Of a stretch of 64,000 nt of DNA, positions 8,585-16,086 are shown piece by piece (position 1 is the stretch's first letter; each line of letters opens with the position of its first letter). Made by a program: the position numbers and the translations under genes. The notes beneath the pieces were generated by a model. The model was given only the letters and a program-made list of their open reading frames with translations. It had not been told where the DNA came from and ran no database searches. Origin of the DNA: Pseudarthrobacter raffinosi (GTDB lineage: Bacteria > Actinomycetota > Actinomycetes > Actinomycetales > Micrococcaceae); NCBI RefSeq assembly GCF_023913735.1, contig NZ_JAMXBH010000021.1, positions 1 through 64,000 on the forward strand, written 5' to 3'.

Positions 8585-9811
8585 CTACTTGGAGGGCGGG
8601 ACCTTGGAGAACTGGGGCTTGGAGGCCAATGGCCTCGCGGCGCCGGCAAGGAGCAGTGCCACCAGGATCGGGGCGAGGATCGCGAGCAGTGCCAGATGGA
8701 TTCCCGTGAGGTCGCCCAGGTAGCCAAGCAACGGCGGGCCGGCCAGGAAGGAAACATACCCCAGGGTGGATACAACCGAAACCCTGGCGGCCGCATGCTT
8801 CGGATCGTCGGCGGCGGCTGACATTCCCATGGGGAAGGCCAGCGCTGAGCCCACGCCCCACAGTGCAGCACCAACCCCGGCCAGCCAGATGTTCCCCGCG
8901 AGCACAAACAGGCACAGACCCGCCGTGGCCGCGGCCATGCTGGCCCGGAGCACTGCAACGCGGCCGTAGGTGTCGATCACACGGCCGCCGAAGAGCCGCA
9001 TCGCCGTCATTGCCAGGACAAACAAGGCGAACATTAGGGCACCGGTGGATTCCGAACTGCCCAGCCCGTCAACAGTGGCCTTGGCGATCCAGTCGTTTCC
9101 GGCGCCTTCGGTGAGTGTTGCGCCCAGGACCACAACGCCTATCAGCAGGGTGCGGCTGTCACGCCAGGCCGATGGCCCCTTCACAGCCGTCGGTTCACCC
9201 TCGACCGGAGCGGCCTGGGCCGCGTGGGGGAGGAAATAGCGGGGCGCCACGAGGGCTACCACCACCACCACACCGGCGATGACCAGCAGGTGCAACGGCA
9301 GGCCGACGCCGAGCGTTGACAGGCCCGCACCAATCAGCGCCCCCACAAAGGCCCCGCCGCTGAAGGCCGCATGGAACTGCGGCATGATGGTGCGCCGAAG
9401 CTTGTGCTCAACGTCCGCCCCTTCAATGTTTTGGGAAACGTCCCACAGCCCGACGCCGATGCCGAAGAAGAACAGCGAAACGGCAGTGCCCGGGACCGAT
9501 TCCGCCGACAGGGAAAGGGCAATGCCTACCCCGGCCAGGGCTGACAGCAGGGCGCCTGCCCGCACCGCGTTGGCGGTGCCGATCCTCCCCACCACAAGTC
9601 CCGCCGTCGGAAGGGCCAGCAGTGAGCCGACGGCGATGCACAGCAGAAGCGTGCCCATCTGGCCGGAGGTCAGGTGCAGCGTCTCGGTGACGGCGGGGAT
9701 CCTGGCGGCCCAGCTGGCAAAGACGAAGCCGTTGATTCCAAAGACCACAAAAGTGGCGGCGGCTGCTGCCCTGAGGGACGGTCCGGCCGTCGTGCTGGTG
9801 TTGATGCTCAT
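8585..9811 (-). CDS. MFS transporter
   Basis: The 408-aa protein has twelve likely membrane spans and an N-terminal FVVFGINGFVFASWAARIP, typical of the major facilitator subfamily that includes fucose/sugar-type and YbjJ-like members. The start at 9811 overlaps the stop of the upstream regulator gene in an ATGA arrangement, so the two genes are translationally coupled and probably regulator and regulated transporter. No substrate-binding residues can be assigned by eye. DeoR partners usually point to sugars or sugar derivatives, but this is inference. A longer in-frame reading to 9937 would overlap the regulator gene extensively and is rejected. Confidence 0.88.
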   Translation of the reverse strand: MSINTSTTAGPSLRAAAAATFVVFGINGFVFASWAARIPAVTETLHLTSGQMGTLLLCIAVGSLLALPTAGLVVGRIGTANAVRAGALLSALAGVGIALSLSAESVPGTAVSLFFFGIGVGLWDVSQNIEGADVEHKLRRTIMPQFHAAFSGGAFVGALIGAGLSTLGVGLPLHLLVIAGVVVVVALVAPRYFLPHAAQAAPVEGEPTAVKGPSAWRDSRTLLIGVVVLGATLTEGAGNDWIAKATVDGLGSSESTGALMFALFVLAMTAMRLFGGRVIDTYGRVAVLRASMAAATAGLCLFVLAGNIWLAGVGAALWGVGSALAFPMGMSAAADDPKHAAARVSVVSTLGYVSFLAGPPLLGYLGDLTGIHLALLAILAPILVALLLAGAARPLASKPQFSKVPPSK

Positions 9812-10581
9812 GCTTTGACTACTTCCACCGAGATCTTGTTGAGGTGTGCGAGTTCGTCCGCACTCAGGTCTTTGTCCGTAACTATCACGTTCACTGCGTC
9901 CAAGGGGGCAACCAGGGCCATCGCGGTGGCATTCCATTTGGCGCCGGCGCAGGCAACAATCACCCGCGCCGCGGATTCGAGTCCGGCCCGCTTCACTGCG
10001 GCGTCCTCCAAATCATGGGCCAGGAGACCGTCCCTGAGGTTCAGGGCGCAGGGGGTGACCACCGCCGTGTCGAAGCGCAGGGACCGGATATTGGCTTCCG
10101 CGAGCGGGCCGCGGAAGGAGAGCTCGCCGGGAACCAGGCTTCCGCCCGGGAGCAGCAGGGCGGGACGCTGGCCGGCATGCGGGTCGTCGTCGGTGACCGT
10201 CGTCAGGGAGCGCATGGACATGGGCATCAGCGTCAGTTCGCGCCCACGGAGGACGCGGGCAATTTCCGTGGCTGTGGTGCCGCTGTCCAGCCACACGTGT
10301 TCGCGATCTCCCAGCAGGCCTGCCACGGCGGCGGCGATCCTGGCCTTCACGCCCTGGTCTTCGAGTTCGCGCTGGCCGTAGCCCGGGTTTTCGCCGCCGG
10401 CAATGAGGCTCCTGGCACCGCCATGGACCCGACGCAGCACTCCATGCGATGCGAGCAGCTCGAGGTCGCGGCGGATGGTGGCGCCCGATGCGTCGCACGC
10501 CTGGGTCAGCTCTTCCACCGAGACTTCGGCCTGGTGGCGAAGCAGCTCCCCGATCAGGCGGTGCCGCTCTTCAGTCTTCAT
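9808..10581 (-). CDS. DeoR/GlpR-family transcriptional regulator
   Basis: The product is about 257 aa from the ATG at 10581. An N-terminal DeoR helix-turn-helix reads TEERHRLIGELL, then VSVEELTQACDASGATIRRDLELLASHGVLRRVHGGA. The C-terminal sensor domain contains the phosphosugar-site signatures VWLDSGTTATEIAR and NVIVTDKDLS. Family members are usually repressors released by a phosphorylated sugar. The start codon follows a TATCAT (-10-like) hexamer by six bases, so the transcript may be leaderless. A further in-frame ATG lies at 10587. An 8 bp inverted repeat overlaps this site and probably serves for autoregulation. The gene is coupled to the downstream MFS gene. Confidence 0.9.
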   Translation of the reverse strand: MKTEERHRLIGELLRHQAEVSVEELTQACDASGATIRRDLELLASHGVLRRVHGGARSLIAGGENPGYGQRELEDQGVKARIAAAVAGLLGDREHVWLDSGTTATEIARVLRGRELTLMPMSMRSLTTVTDDDPHAGQRPALLLPGGSLVPGELSFRGPLAEANIRSLRFDTAVVTPCALNLRDGLLAHDLEDAAVKRAGLESAARVIVACAGAKWNATAMALVAPLDAVNVIVTDKDLSADELAHLNKISVEVVKA

Positions 10582-10584
10582 GCT

Positions 10585-10611
10585 CATATGATAGCAATTT
10601 ATGATCATATG
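10585..10611. promoter_or_regulatory. Inverted repeat over the deoR-type promoter/start, candidate operator
   Basis: Perfect 8 bp arms CATATGAT (10585-10592) and ATCATATG (10604-10611) are separated by 11 bp. The site covers the -10-like TATCAT of the regulator gene, so a bound repressor would block its own promoter. Arm geometry fits a dimeric regulator; the assignment to this DeoR protein is inferred from position. Confidence 0.5.
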
Positions 10612-10626
10612 CACAGAGCACCACCC

Positions 10627-10729
10627 GACGCTCTCTCACTTAACGCAGGAAAATCACCAACGCTCTCTCACTCTCCTCAAGAAAGTGAGAGAGCGTCGGC
10701 CGGAAACCTGCAGGAAGTGAGAGAGCGTC
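10627..10729. repeat. Four-copy 15-mer repeat, two direct and two inverted, at the 3' end of the ABC-F gene
   Basis: The motif GACGCTCTCTCACTT occurs at 10627-10641 and, slightly changed, at 10659-10672. Its complement AAGTGAGAGAGCGTC occurs at 10683-10697 and 10715-10729. The inner pair can fold into a 12 bp hairpin with a short loop and the outer pair can enclose it. The last copy overlaps the stop codon of the ABC-F gene, so it may act as that gene's terminator. The copy number exceeds what a simple terminator needs and resembles a dispersed palindromic element. Confidence 0.75.
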
Positions 10730-12410
10730 AGCGGGCGCGCTCAACCCGCTTTTCGTCCCACACAGGCTCGGCGGATTCGTAGACGCGGCCGTCGGAACCG
10801 AACACCAGGAACCGGTCGAAGGTGCGGGCGAACCAGCGGTCGTGGGTGACTGCCAGGACGGTTCCCTCGAAGTGGTCGATGGCTTTTTCCAGTGCCTCGG
10901 CCGAATGCAGGTCCAGGTTGTCCGTGGGCTCATCCAACAGCAGGAGCGTGGCGCCGGAGAGCTGTAGCAGCAGGATCTGGAACCGCGCCTGCTGGCCGCC
11001 AGAGAGCGATTCGTACTTCTGCTCCGACTGCGACGCCAGGCCGTAGCCGTCCAATGCGCCGGCGGCTGCCTCCCGGCCCAGGCCGGACCGGTGCTCGTCG
11101 CCGCGGTGCAGGATCTCCAGCAGGGTCTTGCCCAGGAGGTCGGGCCGGACGTGGGTCTGGGCGAAGAAGCCGGGCCGGATACGGGCGCCGAGTTTCACGG
11201 TCCCCTCGTGCGGCACTTCAGCAATATCGACGTCGGACACGGGAAGGTGCTCCCGTTCCGGGTCCGTCCCGCCCGTGGCGAGCAGGCGCAGGAAGTGGCT
11301 CTTGCCGGAGCCGTTGGAGCCGAGCACACCCACGCGGTCCCCGAACCACACCTCGGTGGAGAACGGCTTCATCAGCCCGGTCAGTTCCAGTTTCTCAGCC
11401 ACAACGGCCCGCTTGGCGGTCCGGCCACCCTTCAGGCGCATGCGCACATTCTGCTCGATCGGCAATGCTTCCGGCGGGCCGGCCTCGAGGAACTTGGCCA
11501 GGCGAGTCTGGGCGGCCTGGTAGCGGTTGGCCATGTCGGAGCGGAAGGCGGCCTTGTTTTTGTACATATTGACGAGTTCTTTGAGCTTCACGTGCTCCTC
11601 GTCCCAGCGCTTGCGGAGCTCCTCGAAGCGGGCGTTCCGGTCAGCGCGGGCGTCCACGTAGGAGCCAAAGCCGCCGCCGTGCACCCAGGCGCCGGCTCCG
11701 TTGATGCCCGGCTCAAGGGTCACGATGCGGCCGGCGGCATTGTTGAGCAGCTCGCGGTCGTGGCTGATGAAGAAGACAGTCTTTTTGGACTCGTTGAGCT
11801 TGTCCTCAAGCCAGCGCTTGCCGGGCACATCGAGGTAGTTGTCCGGCTCGTCCAGGAGCAGGAGTTGGTCAGGTCCGGCAAACAGGGCCTCCAGCACCAG
11901 CCGCTTCTGCTCGCCGCCGGAAAGGCTCGACGCCGGGCGGTGCTGTGCGCGGTCAAAGGGCAGTCCCAGCGCGGCCATGCAGACCTCGTCCCAGACAGTC
12001 TCCACGTCATAACCGCCGGCATCTCCCCAGTCCACGATGGCCTGCGCGTACCGCATCTGGCTGGGCTCGTTGTCTTGCTCCACCATCGCGAGCTCGGCCT
12101 CGTCCACCTCCCTGGCCGCGGCGGCCAGGGCCGGCGGAGCGGCGGATACCAGCAGATCTCGGACGGTGGAATCGTCCCGGACCTGGCCCACGAACTGGCG
12201 CATGATGCCCATGTTTCCGGAGCGCCCGATCACACCTTCGTCCGGTACGAGGTCGCCGGAAATGATCCGGAAGAGGGTGGTCTTGCCCGTGCCGTTGGGG
12301 CCGATCAGGGCGGTTTTGGTACCGTCCGGGACCTTGAAAGTCACGCCGTTGAGCAGCTGGGTGCCATCGGAGAGGAAGTAGTCAATGCCGGAAATGTCTA
12401 TGTGGGCCAC
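10728..12410 (-). CDS. ABC-F family ATPase
   Basis: The 560-aa soluble protein has two ABC cassettes and no membrane segments, as in the ABC-F (EttA/Uup/Vga) group that acts on ribosomes. Cassette 1: Walker A GPNGTGKTT, signature LSGGEQKR, Walker B LLLLDEPDNYLD. Cassette 2: GSNGSGKSH, LSGGQQAR, LLLLDEPTDNLD. The interdomain linker (about residues 255-320) is helical and charged and contains YKNKAAFRSDMANRYQAAQ, the position of the P-site tRNA interaction motif. Both cassettes look catalytically complete. Some members give antibiotic resistance by ribosome protection, others are translation factors; sequence alone does not decide. The second Walker A carries His after Ser instead of the usual Thr/Ser pair. 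Confidence 0.93.
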   Translation of the reverse strand: MAHIDISGIDYFLSDGTQLLNGVTFKVPDGTKTALIGPNGTGKTTLFRIISGDLVPDEGVIGRSGNMGIMRQFVGQVRDDSTVRDLLVSAAPPALAAAAREVDEAELAMVEQDNEPSQMRYAQAIVDWGDAGGYDVETVWDEVCMAALGLPFDRAQHRPASSLSGGEQKRLVLEALFAGPDQLLLLDEPDNYLDVPGKRWLEDKLNESKKTVFFISHDRELLNNAAGRIVTLEPGINGAGAWVHGGGFGSYVDARADRNARFEELRKRWDEEHVKLKELVNMYKNKAAFRSDMANRYQAAQTRLAKFLEAGPPEALPIEQNVRMRLKGGRTAKRAVVAEKLELTGLMKPFSTEVWFGDRVGVLGSNGSGKSHFLRLLATGGTDPEREHLPVSDVDIAEVPHEGTVKLGARIRPGFFAQTHVRPDLLGKTLLEILHRGDEHRSGLGREAAAGALDGYGLASQSEQKYESLSGGQQARFQILLLQLSGATLLLLDEPTDNLDLHSAEALEKAIDHFEGTVLAVTHDRWFARTFDRFLVFGSDGRVYESAEPVWDEKRVERAR

Positions 12411-12444
12411 GCCATCAATCTTCCCACGCCCGCCCTACCCGGGT

Positions 12445-12499
12445 TTTTGTCCAGATAATCGGCCTTCGAGGCAGTTCGGCGCGCATTATCTAGACAAAA
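12445..12499. terminator. Long inverted repeat between the PBP gene and the ABC-F gene
   Basis: The 15 bp arms TTTTGTCCAGATAAT (12445-12459) and ATTATCTAGACAAAA (12485-12499) are complementary except at one position, with a 25 bp loop. It lies just after the stop of the penicillin-binding protein gene (minus strand), fitting a terminator, but the AT-rich stem is unlike a typical GC-rich intrinsic terminator and may belong to a repeat family. Confidence 0.55.
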
Positions 12500-12508
12500 C
12501 TGGGGGAC

Positions 12509-14497
12509 CTAGCCGGCGGCGGTCAGGAACTGCTTGAGCAGCGGCCCGGACGTGGTGGCTCCGAGGCCGCCGTCCTCGACGAACACGGCCACCGCCATGT
12601 CACCGTGGACGGCCACAATCCAGGCGTGCGTCTTGGGCGGGTTCTCCTTGCCGAACTCCGCCGTGCCGGTCTTGGCGCCCACCGGCGCGCCCGGAACGGT
12701 GGACAGGAAACCCGCGTGGCCGGACGTGACTACAGCCCGCATCATGTCGGACAGCGCCGCGGCCTCGGCGGCGGTGATGGGCTGGCCGGACGCCTTGGAC
12801 GGTGCCTCCGGCGTAACGGTCGACGACGGCGACGCGCCCTCCGCGGTCGTCTCGTCGGAGGTGTCTGCCGCGGCAGCCCCGGCGTCGGGGTTCAGGACCA
12901 GCTGCGGTGAGACGGGGGATCCCTTGCCCACGGAACCGGCCATGATGGCCGCTGCCAGCGGGGACAGGAGCACCTTGCCCTGGCCGATCATCGAGGCGGC
13001 ATGTTCGGTGCCCGCCGCGTCGCCCGGAACGGACCCCAGGAAGGCCGCGGCGCCCAGCGCGGGGGCCTCCACCGCCACGCCCATGGCGACGGCAGCAGCC
13101 TCGAGCTGGGCCTGAGTGACTGTGTCGCGCGCAGCGATGAACGCCGTGTTGCACGAGTGGGCAAAGGCATCGCGGAGTGCCACGGACCCCAGAGACGTTT
13201 CCGGGTAACCTTCCGCGTTCTTGAACGTCCGGCCGTCCACGGTAAGGGTGGGTGTGCATTCCACCTTCGAATCGGGCGTCAGGCCGTTGCGGAGCATGGC
13301 AAGCGAATCGACGATCTTGAAGGTTGACCCGGGCGCGTACTGGCCCAGCATGGCCGTGTTGTAGCCGTTGCTTCCCGGGCCTGAGGCCGCGGCGAGAACG
13401 GCCCCCGTGGAGGGGCGGAGCGCCACGATGGCCGACGCCGGACCTACACCGGCAAGGGTGCTCTCGGCGAGTGACTGGAGGTTCGGATCAAGGGTGGTTT
13501 TCAGCGGCGTGCCCGGTGTCGGGGCCATCTCGAAGACCACCCTGCGGGGATCCGTTCCGGCGGCCTGGATCTGTTCGCGGGTCAGGTCGGCCCGCTGGGC
13601 ACGGATCACCACGGCGTCTGTGCCGCGGAGCTGCGCGTCGTACTGCTGCTGGAGCCCGCCGATGCCAGTCACGTCGCCGGCGGTCAGGACGCCGTCGGAC
13701 GCCTCGATCTGCTCGGCCGTGGCCTCGCCGACGGTGCCGAGGACTGCCCTTGCGAATGTGCGGCTGGGTGCCAGCGGCTGGGCTTCCGGGATGGCGCGGG
13801 CACCGGGAATGGCCGTGATCTGCGCGTCCGTGACGGTGCGGCCCTCATCACGGAGAGTGATGGCCCGGACGAACGCCTCGGCGCCGGAGGCCGCAACCTG
13901 TTGGGCGTAGGCGGCGGGATCCACGCCCACCAGTTCGGCCAGTTTGGTGGCTGACGTGGCGGCGTCCGCGGATCCCAGAAGCAGTCTGTCGATCCCCACG
14001 TTGACCACGGGACGGTACGTGACCAGCTTCGCGTCACCTGCGCCCAGGATGTCGGCGCGTTGCGGCGACTGGGTGCCCTTGCTGAGGATTTCGTTGTCGG
14101 CGAGTCCGGGGACCAGAGCTGCCGGGTTCCAGACCGCGAGCCATTTGTCCCCTGACTTCGTGAACTCTGCGGAGACCGTGTATTTCCACTCGCCGGTGCC
14201 GATTTTCCAGGTGTAGTCCAGCGGGACGGTTGCAGTGTCGCCGTCCAGGGTGAGCTCGCCGGTCGCCACTGTGGGCTTGTCCGGCTCCAGGGCCTTGAAA
14301 ACGTCCTGGACCTGTTGCTTGGCCACCCGGGAGTCCTTGCCATCAAAGGCGACCGAGCCGACGTCGAGCGTGGAAAGAGCGGACGCAAACTGCTTGGCCG
14401 CGCTTTCGGCACCCCCTCTGCCGTCGTCGCAGGCAACCAAGGAGGCGCCGAGGATGAGTCCAGCTATGGCAAGCGATAGTTTCTTTGAGTTCCCCAC
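12509..14497 (-). CDS. Penicillin-binding transpeptidase lipoprotein with NTF2-like domain
   Basis: The 662-aa product has a lipoprotein signal (hydrophobic core, then LVAC with Cys at residue 23), an NTF2-like MecA_N domain (about 30-140), a dimerisation domain and a C-terminal transpeptidase domain. The catalytic motifs are intact: S-T-F-K in APGSTFKIVDS, S-C-N in AHSCNTAF and K-T-G in GAKTGTAEFG. It is expected to cross-link peptidoglycan at the outer face of the membrane. MecA_N-type PBPs include low-affinity beta-lactam-resistant enzymes, but resistance cannot be inferred here. A low-complexity Ala/Ser/Thr insert precedes the KTG motif (GAAAADTSDETTAEG region). The start is GTG. A CATAAT hexamer six bases upstream suggests a leaderless transcript. 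Confidence 0.92.
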   Translation of the reverse strand: MGNSKKLSLAIAGLILGASLVACDDGRGGAESAAKQFASALSTLDVGSVAFDGKDSRVAKQQVQDVFKALEPDKPTVATGELTLDGDTATVPLDYTWKIGTGEWKYTVSAEFTKSGDKWLAVWNPAALVPGLADNEILSKGTQSPQRADILGAGDAKLVTYRPVVNVGIDRLLLGSADAATSATKLAELVGVDPAAYAQQVAASGAEAFVRAITLRDEGRTVTDAQITAIPGARAIPEAQPLAPSRTFARAVLGTVGEATAEQIEASDGVLTAGDVTGIGGLQQQYDAQLRGTDAVVIRAQRADLTREQIQAAGTDPRRVVFEMAPTPGTPLKTTLDPNLQSLAESTLAGVGPASAIVALRPSTGAVLAAASGPGSNGYNTAMLGQYAPGSTFKIVDSLAMLRNGLTPDSKVECTPTLTVDGRTFKNAEGYPETSLGSVALRDAFAHSCNTAFIAARDTVTQAQLEAAAVAMGVAVEAPALGAAAFLGSVPGDAAGTEHAASMIGQGKVLLSPLAAAIMAGSVGKGSPVSPQLVLNPDAGAAAADTSDETTAEGASPSSTVTPEAPSKASGQPITAAEAAALSDMMRAVVTSGHAGFLSTVPGAPVGAKTGTAEFGKENPPKTHAWIVAVHGDMAVAVFVEDGGLGATTSGPLLKQFLTAAG

Positions 14498-14503
14498 GGC
14501 GCT

Positions 14504-14509
14504 ATTATG
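14504..14509 (-). promoter_or_regulatory. -10-like element immediately upstream of the PBP lipoprotein start
   Basis: CATAAT on the minus strand ends six bases before the GTG start codon and no ribosome binding site fits between them. Transcription would start at or next to the GTG. Leaderless mRNAs are common in actinobacteria; the matching -35 is weak. Confidence 0.4.
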
Positions 14510-14544
14510 CCCCGATTTGGAACGCGCTTGCTGTCACCCATCCC

Positions 14545-14629
14545 GCGCGAACGGACACTTGGCGCCCCAATGATTTGCGCGAAAGGACACTTGAGGACCG
14601 CTGCCAGGGGCTTAAGTGTCCATTCGCGC
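14545..14629. repeat. Three-copy 16-mer repeat between PBP and FAD oxidoreductase genes
   Basis: GCGCGAACGGACACTT (14545-14560) and GCGCGAAAGGACACTT (14577-14592) are direct copies. AAGTGTCCATTCGCGC (14614-14629) is the inverted form. The second and third can form a hairpin with a 21 bp loop after the stop of the FAD oxidoreductase gene region. It differs in sequence from the repeat at 10627-10729 but has the same design. Confidence 0.7.
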
Positions 14630-14646
14630 CGGGATAGAGGCGGGGT

Positions 14647-16086
14647 TCAGAGGCCGAGCGAAGGGACCCCAAGACCAAATATGTCCTTAAGGGCATGTTT
14701 CGCGGCGAAGAACCCTGGCATGCCCGTTACCCCAGGGCCGGGCGGCGTAGAGGAGGAACAGAGATACACGCCGGGCACCGGCGTCCGCCATGGAACGCTG
14801 GAAACCACAGGGCGCTGGATAAGTCCGCGCACATCCATGATGCCGGCACTGAAGTCCCCGCCCACGTAGTTCCGGTTGTAGCTGGCCAGTTCCGCCGCAG
14901 TAGTCACCCGGGCCTGCATCACCACATCCCGGAACCCGGGCGCGAAGCGCTCCAGCTGCGCGGTGACGGCCTCGCCCATGTCGCGGGTTGATCCGGCAGG
15001 CACATGGCAGTATGCCCACAGGATCTGCCGGCCGGCCGGCGCCCGGCCCGTGTCGAACCGTGATGGCTGGGCCACCAGGACGTAAGGGCGTTCCGGGTGT
15101 TTCCCGGCGGATACTTCGTTCTCGGCACGGGCAAGTTCAGCACGCGTGCCGCCGACGTGCACCGTTCCGGCGTCCCCCAGTTCCTTTGCTGCCCACGGAA
15201 CGGGTCCGGACAGGATGAAGTCCACTTTGCAGGAACCATTCCCATAGCGGAACCCCTCCAGGGCTTGCCGGTACCTGGCCGGGAGGCTGTCGCCTGCAAT
15301 GTTCAGCAGGCCCCGTGGGGCCACGTCCAGCAGAGTGGCCCGCGCGCCGCGGAGTTGTTGGAGGCTCTCGATCGTCGCCCCCGTATGGATCACCCCGCCG
15401 TGGGCACGGATGTCGGCCTCCAGCGCGGCCGCAATGGAGGCCGATCCGCCCAGCGGAATCGGCCAGCCTTGGGCGTGAGCCAGTGCGGTGAGCATGAGCC
15501 CGGCGCCTGCAGAGGCCAGCGAGGGCAGCTGCGAAACCGCATGGGCGGCCACGCCGCTGAGCAGTGCGGGCGCAAGGTCCTCGTGGAACCGCGCGTTCCA
15601 CAGCCGCGATCCCTGCTCCAGTGTCCGCAGCCCGAAAAGCGCCGCCGCCAGGGGATCCCGGGGGATCCTCATCAGCTGGTGCTGCGTCAGATCCATCACG
15701 CCGTCAATGCGGTCAACCAGCGGGCCAAGAAGCCGGCGGTAGGCGTCGCCGTCCCGGCCCAGGCCTTGGACCGTCCGTTCGAGGCTGTGATATCCGAGGG
15801 CCGCCCGTCCGCCGTCGAGCGGTGATCCGAATGAAAGCTCCGGGACCACCAGGTCTATCCGGCGTGCCAGCTCGAAGTCGCGGAAGAAGGGTGATGCCAG
15901 CGCCATGGGATGCACGGCCGAGCAGATGTCATGGAGGTGCCCCGGCTGCATCAGTTCGGCGGTGCGGGTACCGCCTCCGATGGTGTCCGCCGCCTCGTGG
16001 ACTTCGACGGAGAGGCCGGCGCGCGCCATTACGGCGGCTGCAGCCAGACCGTTGGGTCCGGACCCGACGACGGCGACGTCAGGCAT
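14647..16086 (-). CDS. FAD-dependent oxidoreductase, phytoene desaturase-like
   Basis: The 479-aa product begins MPDVAVVGSGPNGLAAAAVMARAG, a dinucleotide-binding fold (GxGxxG), followed by the FAD-phosphate motif VHEAADTIGGGTRT. The C-terminus has the second FAD signature (YLCSSSTPPGPGVTGMPGFFAA), typical of phytoene dehydrogenase-like and CrtI-related proteins. No carotenoid genes lie nearby, so carotenoid desaturation is not supported; many homologues act on unknown substrates. I chose the ATG at 16086 because the reading frame beyond it overlaps the membrane-protein gene and loses homology. The start overlaps the upstream stop by eight bases, indicating a two-gene operon with the GT87-like protein. 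Confidence 0.88.
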   Translation of the reverse strand: MPDVAVVGSGPNGLAAAAVMARAGLSVEVHEAADTIGGGTRTAELMQPGHLHDICSAVHPMALASPFFRDFELARRIDLVVPELSFGSPLDGGRAALGYHSLERTVQGLGRDGDAYRRLLGPLVDRIDGVMDLTQHQLMRIPRDPLAAALFGLRTLEQGSRLWNARFHEDLAPALLSGVAAHAVSQLPSLASAGAGLMLTALAHAQGWPIPLGGSASIAAALEADIRAHGGVIHTGATIESLQQLRGARATLLDVAPRGLLNIAGDSLPARYRQALEGFRYGNGSCKVDFILSGPVPWAAKELGDAGTVHVGGTRAELARAENEVSAGKHPERPYVLVAQPSRFDTGRAPAGRQILWAYCHVPAGSTRDMGEAVTAQLERFAPGFRDVVMQARVTTAAELASYNRNYVGGDFSAGIMDVRGLIQRPVVSSVPWRTPVPGVYLCSSSTPPGPGVTGMPGFFAAKHALKDIFGLGVPSLGL

